Source: CAVONV01 sp963697355 (lineage in GTDB: Bacteria; Acidobacteriota; Vicinamibacteria; Marinacidobacterales; DATDRI01). From it: DNA of 64,000 bases. Each line of letters starts with the position of its first letter. The first letter of the stretch is position 1. The notes under the pieces are model-generated. The model made no database searches. It saw nothing but the letters and a program-made list of their open reading frames with translations, and had not been told where the DNA came from. The DNA lies in NCBI GenBank assembly GCA_963697355.1, contig CAVONV010000022.1, positions 372,001 through 436,000 on the forward strand. The letters are read 5' to 3'. This document shows positions 26,556-35,027 of the stretch, one piece after another. Position numbers and translations under genes: made by a program.

Positions 26556-28610
26556 TCAAGGTTTCGGGTGAATCCCTGATTCATCGAACACTGTCCCCTT
26601 TTTTCTGGCTGGGCTTTCGGCCTGACTTATTCTCATTGGCTCGGAGGTGACTTCCTTGGCTATGGGCGGGTAGTCGGGACGGCGGAATAGGATTTTGACG
26701 TCCCGCACAAGGGCCAGACATCCCCAGGACACCCATCCTACTAAAAGAGCTGTCGCAGCGATTCTTCCGACTCGTCCGCGTGTGGCCAGGCGGTCGGCGA
26801 GACATCCGTAAACGGCCACCGCGAGGGGTAAAAGAACTAGATCGTCTTTTGTGAATTGAAAGATATGAGTATCTCCAAGACCGGAGCGCAGGAAGTTGAG
26901 ACCCAGAAACGTGGCGAGAGTGGCAATGACGAGCGGACGTGTCATCCGATTTGGGAAATATCGCCTGAGAAACGGCAAACCCAGGAAAACAAGAAGACCG
27001 AAGAACGGTCCATAGAAGATGTTCACTCGGCGAGCGGACATCTTGATGGCGGCAAGGGGAGTGAAATCGAACGAGATCAATGGTTCGGATGTCCCTGGCA
27101 GCGTAGTCGAGTCGAGCCATTCTGGCGTGAGCTCCGGCAGGTACTGGCCATAGAACAGGGCGATTGCGAGTAGAGCACCGACCAGCGCCCAAAGTGCGAC
27201 CCGGACGGCTCTACCCTTGTCTTCGGGTTCTTCGCTGCGAATACCGATCGCGAGAGCAAAAATCGGTATGAACATGCCAAGGACAAGAGCGCTTCCTGCG
27301 TAGGAGAGTAGGGAAATGGCGATCATGGCGGCCAAACCGACACCAGTCCCGAAGCGGTTCATCCTTGGGAAAAAGAAGATGAGGTAGAGTGCGACCAGCG
27401 TATCCCAGAAGTGACCGAACATGGCGGCATAGGAGGCTACGGTCAAACGAAACGCGATAACAGGAGCCGTGGCATGAAACCAAGTGGCCAGAGCCGCGGC
27501 TCGAGATGAGCCACCCAATCGGTGAATCAACGCAAACACCACGAGCGCCTCGATACCGATGAGATAAGCGGGTACAAACTTCATCCAATCATCGACGGGG
27601 AGTTGAAGAAGACTCAGCGGATATATCGTAAGGTAGAGCAAGGGAGGATAGGGAAATGCCAGCCATTTCTCCCCAACGAGCTGCAATCCGAGCAAATGTC
27701 GGTGCTGGTTTGCAATGTGGTCCGAAAGAAAACCGCTCAAACCTTCCGTCCATATGAGCGAGACGAACTTCGAGTGCGTTCTGACATCGGGGTAGTAAAA
27801 CTCAGAATGAAAAAGGCCGGCAAGTCGAATCAGAGTCCCCAGGTAGAAAGCGAGCATGGCCCATCGGGCCTCGGGACGCGAAAAGACAGAACCCGAGGCT
27901 CCTCGGCGCAGGTAGAAGAACGAAAGAACGAGAAGCGAAGCGATGTGGAATCGCCAACCGAGGAGACTTGCTGCATGAAGCGGCGCGAGCTTGTGAAAGG
28001 AGACCCAAACGGCCAAAGCCGTCGTTGCGCCGAGGCCCAAAAAGAACGCGAATCGAACCGAAAATCCGATGAGTCGAGCAAAGATATACAAGCCCGCGAC
28101 AATCCCAAGAAGAAAAAGGAAGGGTCGCAACTTGGGAAGAACGCGACCTTTCGGGCGGATTTGTATCCAATCGAAAGCAATTCCAAGCGGTCTGGCATCG
28201 GCGGATTGAGCTAAGAATACAATCTCGATGTTCTTGTGGGGTGCGGGGTTGGACTCGAGGTGGATCGTACGGACTGTGAAGTCTTGCTGGGGGACCTCGA
28301 AGCGATCCACTTGGAGGGAGCCGATGAATACGCGGATTTGTGCGGGAATCTCCATGTGCCGCTTGTATCGGAAGGCGATATCGACCGGAGCCTCATCCAA
28401 AACAAAAGGCAAGCTCACACGGCCCCGCTTTTGAGACCAGTGGATGAAGGTGGGCTCGTTGATCTCGAAATCTTCGCGAAAGCCTGTGACGTAAGAAAAG
28501 TCGTTAGGTCCAAAGGAAAGGAAAATATCTCCCGGGAGTTGGTAGGAGATCAAGAAAACAACGGAAGCGATCAGGAGGAGTCCGATGGACCCAATGGCCT
28601 CCGACTTCAT
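26556..28610 (-). CDS. Large multi-pass membrane protein, glycosyltransferase family 39-like
   Basis: 684 residues. Residues 1-30 are a membrane anchor and about 40-150 a beta-rich extracytoplasmic domain. From 160 onward there are roughly twelve hydrophobic segments with charged loops (PDVRTHSKFVSLIW, PYPPLLYLTIYPL, TKDDLVLLPLAV), a layout seen in lipid-linked-sugar glycosyltransferases of the GT-C superfamily. No definitive catalytic Asp-x-Asp is obvious, so the enzymatic call is inference. It is coupled to the upstream methyltransferase (ATGA overlap). The last residues (ARKKGTVFDESG) are encoded by a short intergenic repeat (see 26588-26606), suggesting that the 3' end was reshaped by it. 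Confidence 0.6.
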   Translation of the reverse strand: MKSEAIGSIGLLLIASVVFLISYQLPGDIFLSFGPNDFSYVTGFREDFEINEPTFIHWSQKRGRVSLPFVLDEAPVDIAFRYKRHMEIPAQIRVFIGSLQVDRFEVPQQDFTVRTIHLESNPAPHKNIEIVFLAQSADARPLGIAFDWIQIRPKGRVLPKLRPFLFLLGIVAGLYIFARLIGFSVRFAFFLGLGATTALAVWVSFHKLAPLHAASLLGWRFHIASLLVLSFFYLRRGASGSVFSRPEARWAMLAFYLGTLIRLAGLFHSEFYYPDVRTHSKFVSLIWTEGLSGFLSDHIANQHRHLLGLQLVGEKWLAFPYPPLLYLTIYPLSLLQLPVDDWMKFVPAYLIGIEALVVFALIHRLGGSSRAAALATWFHATAPVIAFRLTVASYAAMFGHFWDTLVALYLIFFFPRMNRFGTGVGLAAMIAISLLSYAGSALVLGMFIPIFALAIGIRSEEPEDKGRAVRVALWALVGALLAIALFYGQYLPELTPEWLDSTTLPGTSEPLISFDFTPLAAIKMSARRVNIFYGPFFGLLVFLGLPFLRRYFPNRMTRPLVIATLATFLGLNFLRSGLGDTHIFQFTKDDLVLLPLAVAVYGCLADRLATRGRVGRIAATALLVGWVSWGCLALVRDVKILFRRPDYPPIAKEVTSEPMRISQAESPARKKGTVFDESGIHPKP

Positions 28611-29254
28611 GGGTCGGGAGAGCTCCCTGCCGGCATGGATGAGCGTGACGGTCCTTCAATGTCGAGGCTTGCCATGTAGTAGTCACAAATGCCGCTGCGG
28701 AATATCTGTTCATCCTTGAGTTGCAGATGGGGAACGAGGAGACGTCTGTAGCCTTCGGCATGACGGATGAAATGGCCGTTTTCCACCCAATGCAGGAGTC
28801 GGCCAGCCAGATTCAACTTCGACTCGGTGGGGATGTCCTCGATGACTAGTACACGTCCACCGGGCTTCAATACGCGTGACAGGCCACCGATGACGCCCTC
28901 CGCATCTTCGTCGCTCAAATGGTGGAGGAGGCCGAATACGAGAGCTTCATCGAAACTGCTTTCCTCGAACTCCAGATTCCGAACATCCATCACCTGGAAG
29001 GAACCGCGATAGTGGCGTTTGGCGTAGTTGATATACCGGTGGTTGATGTCGACCCCGAAATAGCCCTCTGGATCAAAAAGAACGGAAAAGGCCCCCGGCC
29101 CACAGGCAACATCCAGGACCCGGTGACCTGGCTTCATGGACAGTTGCTCTCTAATGGTCCGGTGGATGGCTTTGAAGTTGTCCTCGAGTATCCCTCTGGC
29201 GAAGAGAAACAAGCCTGGTTGATCCGATAACTTCTCAATGATGGAATGTAGCAT
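28607..29254 (-). CDS. Class I SAM-dependent methyltransferase
   Basis: About 215 residues from the ATG at 29252-29254 (a TTG three codons upstream is also possible; neither has a clear binding site). SAM-binding motif I is VLDVACGPGAFSVLF, motif II is the acidic end of FGVDINHRY, then FEESSFDEALVFGLLHHL (motif IV) and RVLKPGGRVLVIED. It belongs to the broad UbiE/Methyltransf_11 group; substrate unknown. It ends inside the start of the downstream membrane glycosyltransferase-like gene, so the pair may act on one lipid-linked or membrane substrate. Confidence 0.85.
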   Translation of the reverse strand: MLHSIIEKLSDQPGLFLFARGILEDNFKAIHRTIREQLSMKPGHRVLDVACGPGAFSVLFDPEGYFGVDINHRYINYAKRHYRGSFQVMDVRNLEFEESSFDEALVFGLLHHLSDEDAEGVIGGLSRVLKPGGRVLVIEDIPTESKLNLAGRLLHWVENGHFIRHAEGYRRLLVPHLQLKDEQIFRSGICDYYMASLDIEGPSRSSMPAGSSPDP

Positions 29255-29390
29255 CTCTTTCAAGTGTTGTTAGTCTGAAGGGTTGATGTCTCCGTGTCGC
29301 GTGATTTCGCGACAGGGGGCTCCTTACCCCTTTAAAAATCAGGATTTTACATGAAATTGTCAACGAGCGGAAGTCTCTCTCTGAGCGACC

Positions 29391-30662
29391 CTAGACGGCC
29401 TTGAGCGCCTCCTCCAGGTCAGCGACCAGATCTTCCGGATGCTCGACGCCGACGGACAGCCGCACCAATGCAGGTGTGATACCCATTGACATCTGATCCT
29501 CGGCTGTGACGTCTGAATGGGTCATTGAGGCGGGGTGCTCCGCCAGTGATTCTGTGCCGCCCAAGCTGACGGCCAGTTTGACGAGCTGTAGGTTGTTGAG
29601 CAGTTTGAAAGCTTCGGCCTCTCCACCGACGATCTCGAAGGATACGATGGACCCAGGGCCGGTGCACTGCTTGCGGTAAAGATCGTACTGAGGGTGGTTT
29701 TCGCTGATGTGCCCCAGATAGCTGACACGTTGTACTTTGGGGTGGTCATCGAGAAAGTCCGCAACATAGCGCGCGTTCTTCATCTGACTCGTCATCCGCA
29801 GTTTCAGGGTCTCCAAGCTTCTCATGAGCATCCATCCGGTCCAAGGAGTGCTCATGGTACCCAAGAAAGTTCGTAAGGCCCGCACGCGGTTCACAAGGCT
29901 CAACGGCCCTAGGCAGGCTCCGGCAATCACGTCGCTGTGACCTCCTATGAATTTCGTTGCGGAGTAAATGACCAGGTCGGCTCCGTGTCGCAAAGGTTGC
30001 TGCCACACAGGTCCTAGAAACGTGTTGTCCACGATCACAGGCGCCGCTTTGTCTTTGGGGGCATGCTCTTTGGCGATTCGGGCGCAGGCTTCGATGTCGA
30101 CTAGATCGTTCGTGGGATTGGCTGGTGTCTCGATCAAAACGGCGGCCAATCGTTTGGATGCCTTCTTATGTTTGATAGCCTCCTTCATGGCTTCCTCGCC
30201 CGCGCCTGCGCGGAAGCCGACTGTTTCGATGTTGAACTCGGGCAATATGTGCCGAAGGAGGTACTCGGTACCTCCATAAAGAGGATCACTGTGAAGAACG
30301 ACGTCGCCAGGACGAGCCAGAGTCAACAATGTTGTGGCTATGGCGGCCATGCCGCTTTGAAAGACCGTGCAGGCTTCTGCGTCGTCCCACAATGCCAATC
30401 GGTCCTCGAGGATTTCGAGATCGGGATTATTGAGTCGGCTGTAAATGAGCCCCAGTTGCTCCGTGGGCTCTTTCTCTCTTAGTCCGTAGGCGAGCTCGAA
30501 GAACGACTTGCCCTCTTCAGCCGTCCGAAAAACAAACGTCGATGTCTGAAATATTGGCGATTTGATGGCTCCTTCGGAAAGGAAGGGATCATACCCGTAG
30601 CTCATCATCAAAGACTCGGGATGGAGCTTTTTCTTGCCAATGTGACGTTCTTTCTTCACCAT
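29391..30662 (-). CDS. Cystathionine gamma-synthase family PLP enzyme
   Basis: 423 residues from the ATG at 30660-30662, with AAGGAGGT upstream (the frame is open further but without signal). Fold-type I motifs: SRLNNPDLEILEDRLALWD, GMAAIATTLLTLARPGD, SDPLYGGTEYLL, VIVDNTFLGPVWQQPL and the PLP lysine in VIYSATKFIGGHSD. The C-terminal SLGGTESLAEHPASMTH is shared by methionine gamma-lyases and cystathionine gamma-synthases. A 16-residue insertion (SFFELAYGLREKEPTE region) marks the subgroup often called cystathionine gamma-synthase family protein. Lyase versus synthase cannot be decided. Its upstream neighbour in the same orientation is the AI-2E family transporter, 28 bases away. Confidence 0.88.
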   Translation of the reverse strand: MVKKERHIGKKKLHPESLMMSYGYDPFLSEGAIKSPIFQTSTFVFRTAEEGKSFFELAYGLREKEPTEQLGLIYSRLNNPDLEILEDRLALWDDAEACTVFQSGMAAIATTLLTLARPGDVVLHSDPLYGGTEYLLRHILPEFNIETVGFRAGAGEEAMKEAIKHKKASKRLAAVLIETPANPTNDLVDIEACARIAKEHAPKDKAAPVIVDNTFLGPVWQQPLRHGADLVIYSATKFIGGHSDVIAGACLGPLSLVNRVRALRTFLGTMSTPWTGWMLMRSLETLKLRMTSQMKNARYVADFLDDHPKVQRVSYLGHISENHPQYDLYRKQCTGPGSIVSFEIVGGEAEAFKLLNNLQLVKLAVSLGGTESLAEHPASMTHSDVTAEDQMSMGITPALVRLSVGVEHPEDLVADLEEALKAV

Positions 30663-30690
30663 GTACCTCCTTCTTGATTCAGATTTGCCC

Positions 30691-31875
30691 TCAGGCTGAG
30701 TCTGACACGGGAATGGAGTCACTCGACGGCGTCTCGGCGGCTTGAAGAACATCTTTCTGATAGATTCGAATGACCGAGAGCATGAGCGAGAGAATGACCG
30801 GGCCCACAAGAAACCCCACGGCACCGAATGAGAGGACACCGCCCAGGATCGCGAAGAACGCCAAGAGCGGGTGTATCTGAGCCGTCTCCCGCAGGAGGAT
30901 CGGTTTGATGATGTTATCCGAAGTGCTAATGACCAGAGTGCCGTAGATCAAAAGACCGATGCCGTGCCACAGAGGTGCCGTAAAAAGAAGATAGACCGCC
31001 GCGGGCACCCATACGAGGGGAGACCCGATCCCCGGAATGATGGCACCAAAAATGAGCATCGTCCCCCAGAAAATCGGAGAAGGGAGACCGAAGATGCTGA
31101 AGCCGATCATGGCTAGAATGCCCTGGACAACGGGAACCACGACCATCGAGTAGAGAACACCTTTGACCGTCCTAGCGAGGCGATCGTAGACCTCGTTGGC
31201 CCTGTCGGGCGTGACAGGAGCAATGGCTCCCAGCTCGTTTCCGAGCTTTTTTCCGTCGCGTAGGATGAAGAACAGCGTAATGAGGAACAAAATGAGATCG
31301 AAAAGTGCCGAGGTCAATCCACCGATCGTTCTTTGGACCAGGTGGTTTGCGCCGGATGCAAGTCGGGAAAGAGCTGGGGACACGAATTCGGACATTGGAG
31401 GAAGTCCGGACCCCTCTAAACTCAACCATTCGCGCAGCTGAGCGAACCACGGGAAGCGTTCAGGAATCTCCTTTCTCCAGAGTTCTCTAAGCGCTTCGGG
31501 CTCTAGTTCAGGTCGAATCGTCTCGAAAAAACCCACGGCTTGATTTGCAAGGAGGACGCCATAACTCAATAGGGGCACCAAAATCACGACCGTTGTCACG
31601 GTCACCATCAGGGTGGCAGCTAACGAACGTCGGCCGCCCAGCACGGCCGTCAGGCGGTCGTAGAGGGGACCGAGCATCGCGGCCACGGAGGCGGCAACGA
31701 GTACAACGACTAGAAAATGCCGGAATACGATGAAATTGAGAAGGAGAACGACGAAGAGTAGAACCAAGAAGGAGTAAATGACTACTTTGGGGCGACGCGG
31801 AGTCAAGTCCTCCTTCCTCCTTTTCGGACTGGCCCCGTCACTCAAATCTCTTCTCGAGCTTGGTTGATCTGACAA
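30691..31875 (-). CDS. AI-2E family transporter (PerM/TqsA type)
   Basis: 394 residues with about eight membrane helices. It begins with a charged cytoplasmic segment (about 30 residues), then helices 1-2, a helix near 75-105, a large soluble insert (110-190), and the conserved end: SALFDLILFLITLFFILRDG, IFWGTMLIFGAIIPGIGSPLVWVPAAVYLL, DNIIKPILLRETAQIHPLLAFFAILGGVLSFGAVG. Family members export AI-2 or act as Na+/H+ antiporters; substrate here is unknown. Divergent from the universal stress protein gene; the 195-base gap contains an inverted repeat at 31943-31971. Confidence 0.9.
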   Translation of the reverse strand: MSDQPSSRRDLSDGASPKRRKEDLTPRRPKVVIYSFLVLLFVVLLLNFIVFRHFLVVVLVAASVAAMLGPLYDRLTAVLGGRRSLAATLMVTVTTVVILVPLLSYGVLLANQAVGFFETIRPELEPEALRELWRKEIPERFPWFAQLREWLSLEGSGLPPMSEFVSPALSRLASGANHLVQRTIGGLTSALFDLILFLITLFFILRDGKKLGNELGAIAPVTPDRANEVYDRLARTVKGVLYSMVVVPVVQGILAMIGFSIFGLPSPIFWGTMLIFGAIIPGIGSPLVWVPAAVYLLFTAPLWHGIGLLIYGTLVISTSDNIIKPILLRETAQIHPLLAFFAILGGVLSFGAVGFLVGPVILSLMLSVIRIYQKDVLQAAETPSSDSIPVSDSA

Positions 31876-32070
31876 AATCGCCCCTTGTGGATTTCAAAAG
31901 GAATTCTACCGCATATATTCTTAGGTTGGTATTGAGGTTCGCTCCATGGGTCTGTGAAAGAGGACCATGGAAACGAGGTCGAATTAGGGGTATATATGGA
32001 CTGAAGGTGTTTAGTGCTGCATGGGAAGATCCCGGGAAATCTCAATCAATAGTCAGATGGAGGTTGGATC

Positions 32071-32958
32071 ATGGTCGACGTAAAAAAAATCTTGTGTCCC
32101 ACCGATTTCTCCGAATTCTCGGCATGGGCGTTGGACCTTGCCCTTGGATTGGCTCATTGGTACAAATCTGAAATCACTGTCATGCATGTCGTACCCAGAG
32201 TCCTGATGCACCCAGAGTACTTTCCCTACATGCAAGAACCGGTGCTCCCTTCTCCGGACGTGAGGAAGCAGGCCCAAGAAGAGCTCGACCGATTCACCGA
32301 GAAGGCTCAAGAGGCTGGAATCCCTACATTGACTCGACTCGAGGAAGGAGATTCGGTCGAGGAAATACTCGAATACGCCTCAGAATTGCCGGCGGACCTA
32401 GTCATTATGGGCACCCACGGCCGACGTGGTTTCGAGAGACTCGTTCTCGGCTCCGTCACAGTGAAGGTCATGCGGAAGGGTGTTTGTCCCTTGCTCACGG
32501 TTTCCAGCGAGCCAAGAGGCATTGGAGAATCCCAAGATGGTATTTTCCGAAAAATACTCTGCCCCGTGGATTTCTCGACTTCGTCGGTCAAGGCTCTCGA
32601 GTATGCTCTCTCCTTGGCTCAGGAGGGCGATGCTGCTCTAACCTTGCTTCACGTAGTGGAGTCTCTCTTCGAGGGCGAAGGGTCGAGTGAGTTTCGTTCG
32701 AAAATGGTGACGAAGGCTGTCGAGAAAATGAAAGCAGCTGTTCCAGTAGATGCGACCAACTGGTGCCACCCCGAAGAAATAGTGCTCACGGGTCGTCCCT
32801 ACCAGCAGATTCTCGACGTGGCGCGAGAGCGAGAAGCGGACTTGATCGTCATGGGAATTCACGGCAGAAGCACCGTTGACATGATGTTGTTTGGTTCGAC
32901 GACAAATCACGTTATCCGGCAAGCACCTTGCCCTGTTCTGACCATACGTTCCGGTTGA
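32071..32958 (+). CDS. Tandem universal stress protein (two UspA domains)
   Basis: 295 residues with two Usp domains: 1-145 and 155-295. Each starts with the K-K-I-L-C-P-x-D-F-S pattern (VKKILCPTDFSEFS; FRKILCPVDFSTSS) and ends with an ATP-binding-type G-x2-G-x9-G(S/T) loop (MGTHGRRGFERLVLGSVT; MGIHGRSTVDMMLFGSTT), so both halves may bind ATP. ATG at 32071 with GGAGG nearby. Such proteins are induced by starvation or oxidative stress; none of its neighbours points to a specific job. Confidence 0.93.
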   Translation: MVDVKKILCPTDFSEFSAWALDLALGLAHWYKSEITVMHVVPRVLMHPEYFPYMQEPVLPSPDVRKQAQEELDRFTEKAQEAGIPTLTRLEEGDSVEEILEYASELPADLVIMGTHGRRGFERLVLGSVTVKVMRKGVCPLLTVSSEPRGIGESQDGIFRKILCPVDFSTSSVKALEYALSLAQEGDAALTLLHVVESLFEGEGSSEFRSKMVTKAVEKMKAAVPVDATNWCHPEEIVLTGRPYQQILDVAREREADLIVMGIHGRSTVDMMLFGSTTNHVIRQAPCPVLTIRSG

Positions 32959-33017
32959 TCCGAGAACGAAACATCGTCGAATGAGTTACTAGCAAAGTCG
33001 GACTCGAGGAGGTTTGG

Positions 33018-34223
33018 ATGTCACTGGTGGGAGCCCGGAGCTCATACCTACGGTTCGTGATGCTGACCATCAGCATTCTTGCGGTCCTGTTGGCTTGCCA
33101 GATGGTAGTTCCGGACGAAGAGCACGAGAGGAATCTCGTACCTCAGAGCTTCGTCGAAGGGGCGGGAAGCGAGCCGACACTGCCCATCGCGCCAACTGCA
33201 CAGGTCAATGATCTCGAAGACCGCGTGATGCGTCTTTATGAACAGGCCGGCCCCGGCGTCGTCAACATAACGAGCCGGACCATCAACTACGACTTCTTTT
33301 GGAATCCCGTACCACAGGAAGGTAGCGGTTCGGGATTCGTATACGACCGACAAGGCAACATCGTCACAAATTTCCATGTCGTGGAGAGCGCCAGCGAGCT
33401 CCATGTCACGTTTTCGGATGGCACCATCGCCCAGGCCGAAGTCGTTGGAATTGATCCATCGAATGATCTGGCGGTCATCAGGGCCGACCTCAACGCTTCA
33501 CGACTCAAATCGTTACCGCTAGGGGATTCAGATGACTTACGGGTGGGGCGTTTCGTAGTAGCGATTGGGAATCCATTCGGCCTCGAGCAGACACTGACCA
33601 CCGGTGTCGTTAGTTCTCTTGGCCGGATCATCCAGAGTCCCGACGGTCGTTTCATTGGTGAGATCATTCAAACTGATGCAGCGATTAATCCCGGAAACTC
33701 GGGCGGCCCTTTACTGGATCTCGAGGGGAACGTTGTTGGCGTGAACTCCGCGATTGTCAGTCCGAGTCGCGCCAGCGCGGGCATCGGATTCGCCATCCCA
33801 GCCAACACGGTCGGTCGGGTCGTTCCGGAGCTCATCGCAAAAGGACGATACCCGCATCCTTGGTTGGGCATCACACCGATCACGATCGGACCGAACTTGG
33901 CTTCGGCTCTGAATCGAGCGGGCGCTCGTGTGCCCCCGGGTGGCGGCGTTTTGGTGGCGGAGGTGTTGAGACGGGGACCTGCGCATAGTGCCGATATTCG
34001 TGGAGCACAACAGATCGTTCGAGTGGGAAACTACAGGGTACCGTTGGGGGGAGATTTCATCCTTTCGATCAACAAAGAGTCCATAAGAGATCGCAGGGAT
34101 CTCAACGTCATCTTGGAGACCCAGACCCGGGTCGGTGAGCGCGCCACCCTCACGATATGGCGGGAGGGCCGCACTCAAGAGGTGGAAGTAGTCCTTGAGG
34201 AAAGGCCTGATAGCAGAAGATAG
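33018..34223 (+). CDS. HtrA/DegP-type serine protease with PDZ domain
   Basis: 401 residues from ATG 33018, preceded by GAGGAGG. N-terminal signal sequence, possibly a lipoprotein (AVLLACQ). Trypsin-like catalytic triad: His120 (TNFHVV), Asp150 (PSNDLAV), Ser228 (INPGNSGGPL). One C-terminal PDZ domain (about 275-395) that binds unfolded C-termini. It is a periplasmic quality-control protease. The single PDZ places it nearer DegS or short HtrA forms than DegP. A hairpin follows 0-34 bases after the stop, shared with the converging DUF302 gene. Confidence 0.93.
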   Translation: MSLVGARSSYLRFVMLTISILAVLLACQMVVPDEEHERNLVPQSFVEGAGSEPTLPIAPTAQVNDLEDRVMRLYEQAGPGVVNITSRTINYDFFWNPVPQEGSGSGFVYDRQGNIVTNFHVVESASELHVTFSDGTIAQAEVVGIDPSNDLAVIRADLNASRLKSLPLGDSDDLRVGRFVVAIGNPFGLEQTLTTGVVSSLGRIIQSPDGRFIGEIIQTDAAINPGNSGGPLLDLEGNVVGVNSAIVSPSRASAGIGFAIPANTVGRVVPELIAKGRYPHPWLGITPITIGPNLASALNRAGARVPPGGGVLVAEVLRRGPAHSADIRGAQQIVRVGNYRVPLGGDFILSINKESIRDRRDLNVILETQTRVGERATLTIWREGRTQEVEVVLEERPDSRR

Positions 34224-34257
34224 AAGTAGAAAGTAGAAACTTCCTACTTCCTACTTC
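34223..34257. repeat. Purine/pyrimidine hairpin between convergent genes (short form of dispersed element)
   Basis: GAAGTAGAAAGTAG (34223-34236) pairs with CTACTTCCTACTTC (34244-34257) with one mismatch around a 7-base loop. The purine arm matches the purine tracts of the longer elements at 5588 and 21482. It may act as a bidirectional terminator for htrA and the DUF302 gene. Confidence 0.55.
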
Positions 34258-34263
34258 ATCCCT

Positions 34264-34677
34264 TTACGAGAACTGTTGTTCCAGTGCCGCCAAGACTCGC
34301 CTCAACCGCTGGTCGGCCTCCTTGGCCGCTTCGTGGAGCTCCGCATTCTCGATGATGCCGAGCGCCACCAAGGGAGCCATGACCGCGACCACGGAAGTAT
34401 CCTCAGAATCCGCTTCGTAAACCACGACATTGCAGGGAAGCAAGAGCCCTAAATCGGTCTCCGCTCGTAGGGCCTTGTGGGCGATGGGTGGATTGCAGGC
34501 CCCCAGAATGACATAGCGACGGAAATCCACATCGAGTTTTTTCTTGAGGGTCTCCTTCACGTCGATGGTGGTAAGAACTCCAAAACCTTCGTCCTTCAAT
34601 GCAGTCGTTGTGCTCTCGATGGCTTTTTCGTATGGCAGATTGATCTGGGTTCTGATGCCGTAAGCGGTGTCTTCCAT
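34264..34677 (-). CDS. DUF302 domain protein
   Basis: 137 residues from the ATG at 34675-34677, preceded by AAGGAGGAG; the open frame is longer, but that start is not supported. The DUF302 pattern is clear: YEKAIESTTTALKDEGFGVLTTIDV, then YVILGACNPPIAHKAL and LGLLLPCNVVVYE. The CNPP cysteine and the LPC cysteine are conserved in the family. DUF302 proteins form small dimers and are often near heavy-metal or sulfur-stress genes; function unproven. Soluble, no signal peptide. Confidence 0.9.
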   Translation of the reverse strand: MEDTAYGIRTQINLPYEKAIESTTTALKDEGFGVLTTIDVKETLKKKLDVDFRRYVILGACNPPIAHKALRAETDLGLLLPCNVVVYEADSEDTSVVAVMAPLVALGIIENAELHEAAKEADQRLRRVLAALEQQFS

Positions 34678-35027
34678 TTGATCTCCTCCTTGTTCTTTGT
34701 GACCAACCCACTCTAGCAGAGTCTGTGCACCTGAAAGCGCTAAAAAAGCATGTTCTGTGTTCTTAGAGAACGAATCCGCGGAAAAGGTTTCAAGCCGGCT
34801 GAACATCCCAGAATACCGTCATATCCGGCCGTGAGCATTCGAGCTCGATAATTGTGGCGGATTGCCCCCCGTAGGTTCCGCGAGAGCCTTGGCGAGGGCC
34901 TGCCCTTGGTTTTCAGTTGCCCTCAGCTTGACCGCCGGCAACAACTATGCCTATGATTCGGTGGGCGGCCACAGTAAATCCTTCCAAATAGGTTGGTTCT
35001 CGCTTTCCAGGCCGGAACGAAGCTTGG

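Noticed and set aside
27522..28214. 230-codon plus-strand frame
   Set aside because: Antisense to the membrane glycosyltransferase-like gene; lysine/arginine/serine-rich translation is the reverse of hydrophobic codons.
29295..29314. TGTCGCG-TGATTT-CGCGACA hairpin
   Set aside because: It lies upstream of a methyltransferase and downstream of nothing clear on either strand, without a T-tract; no role can be supported.
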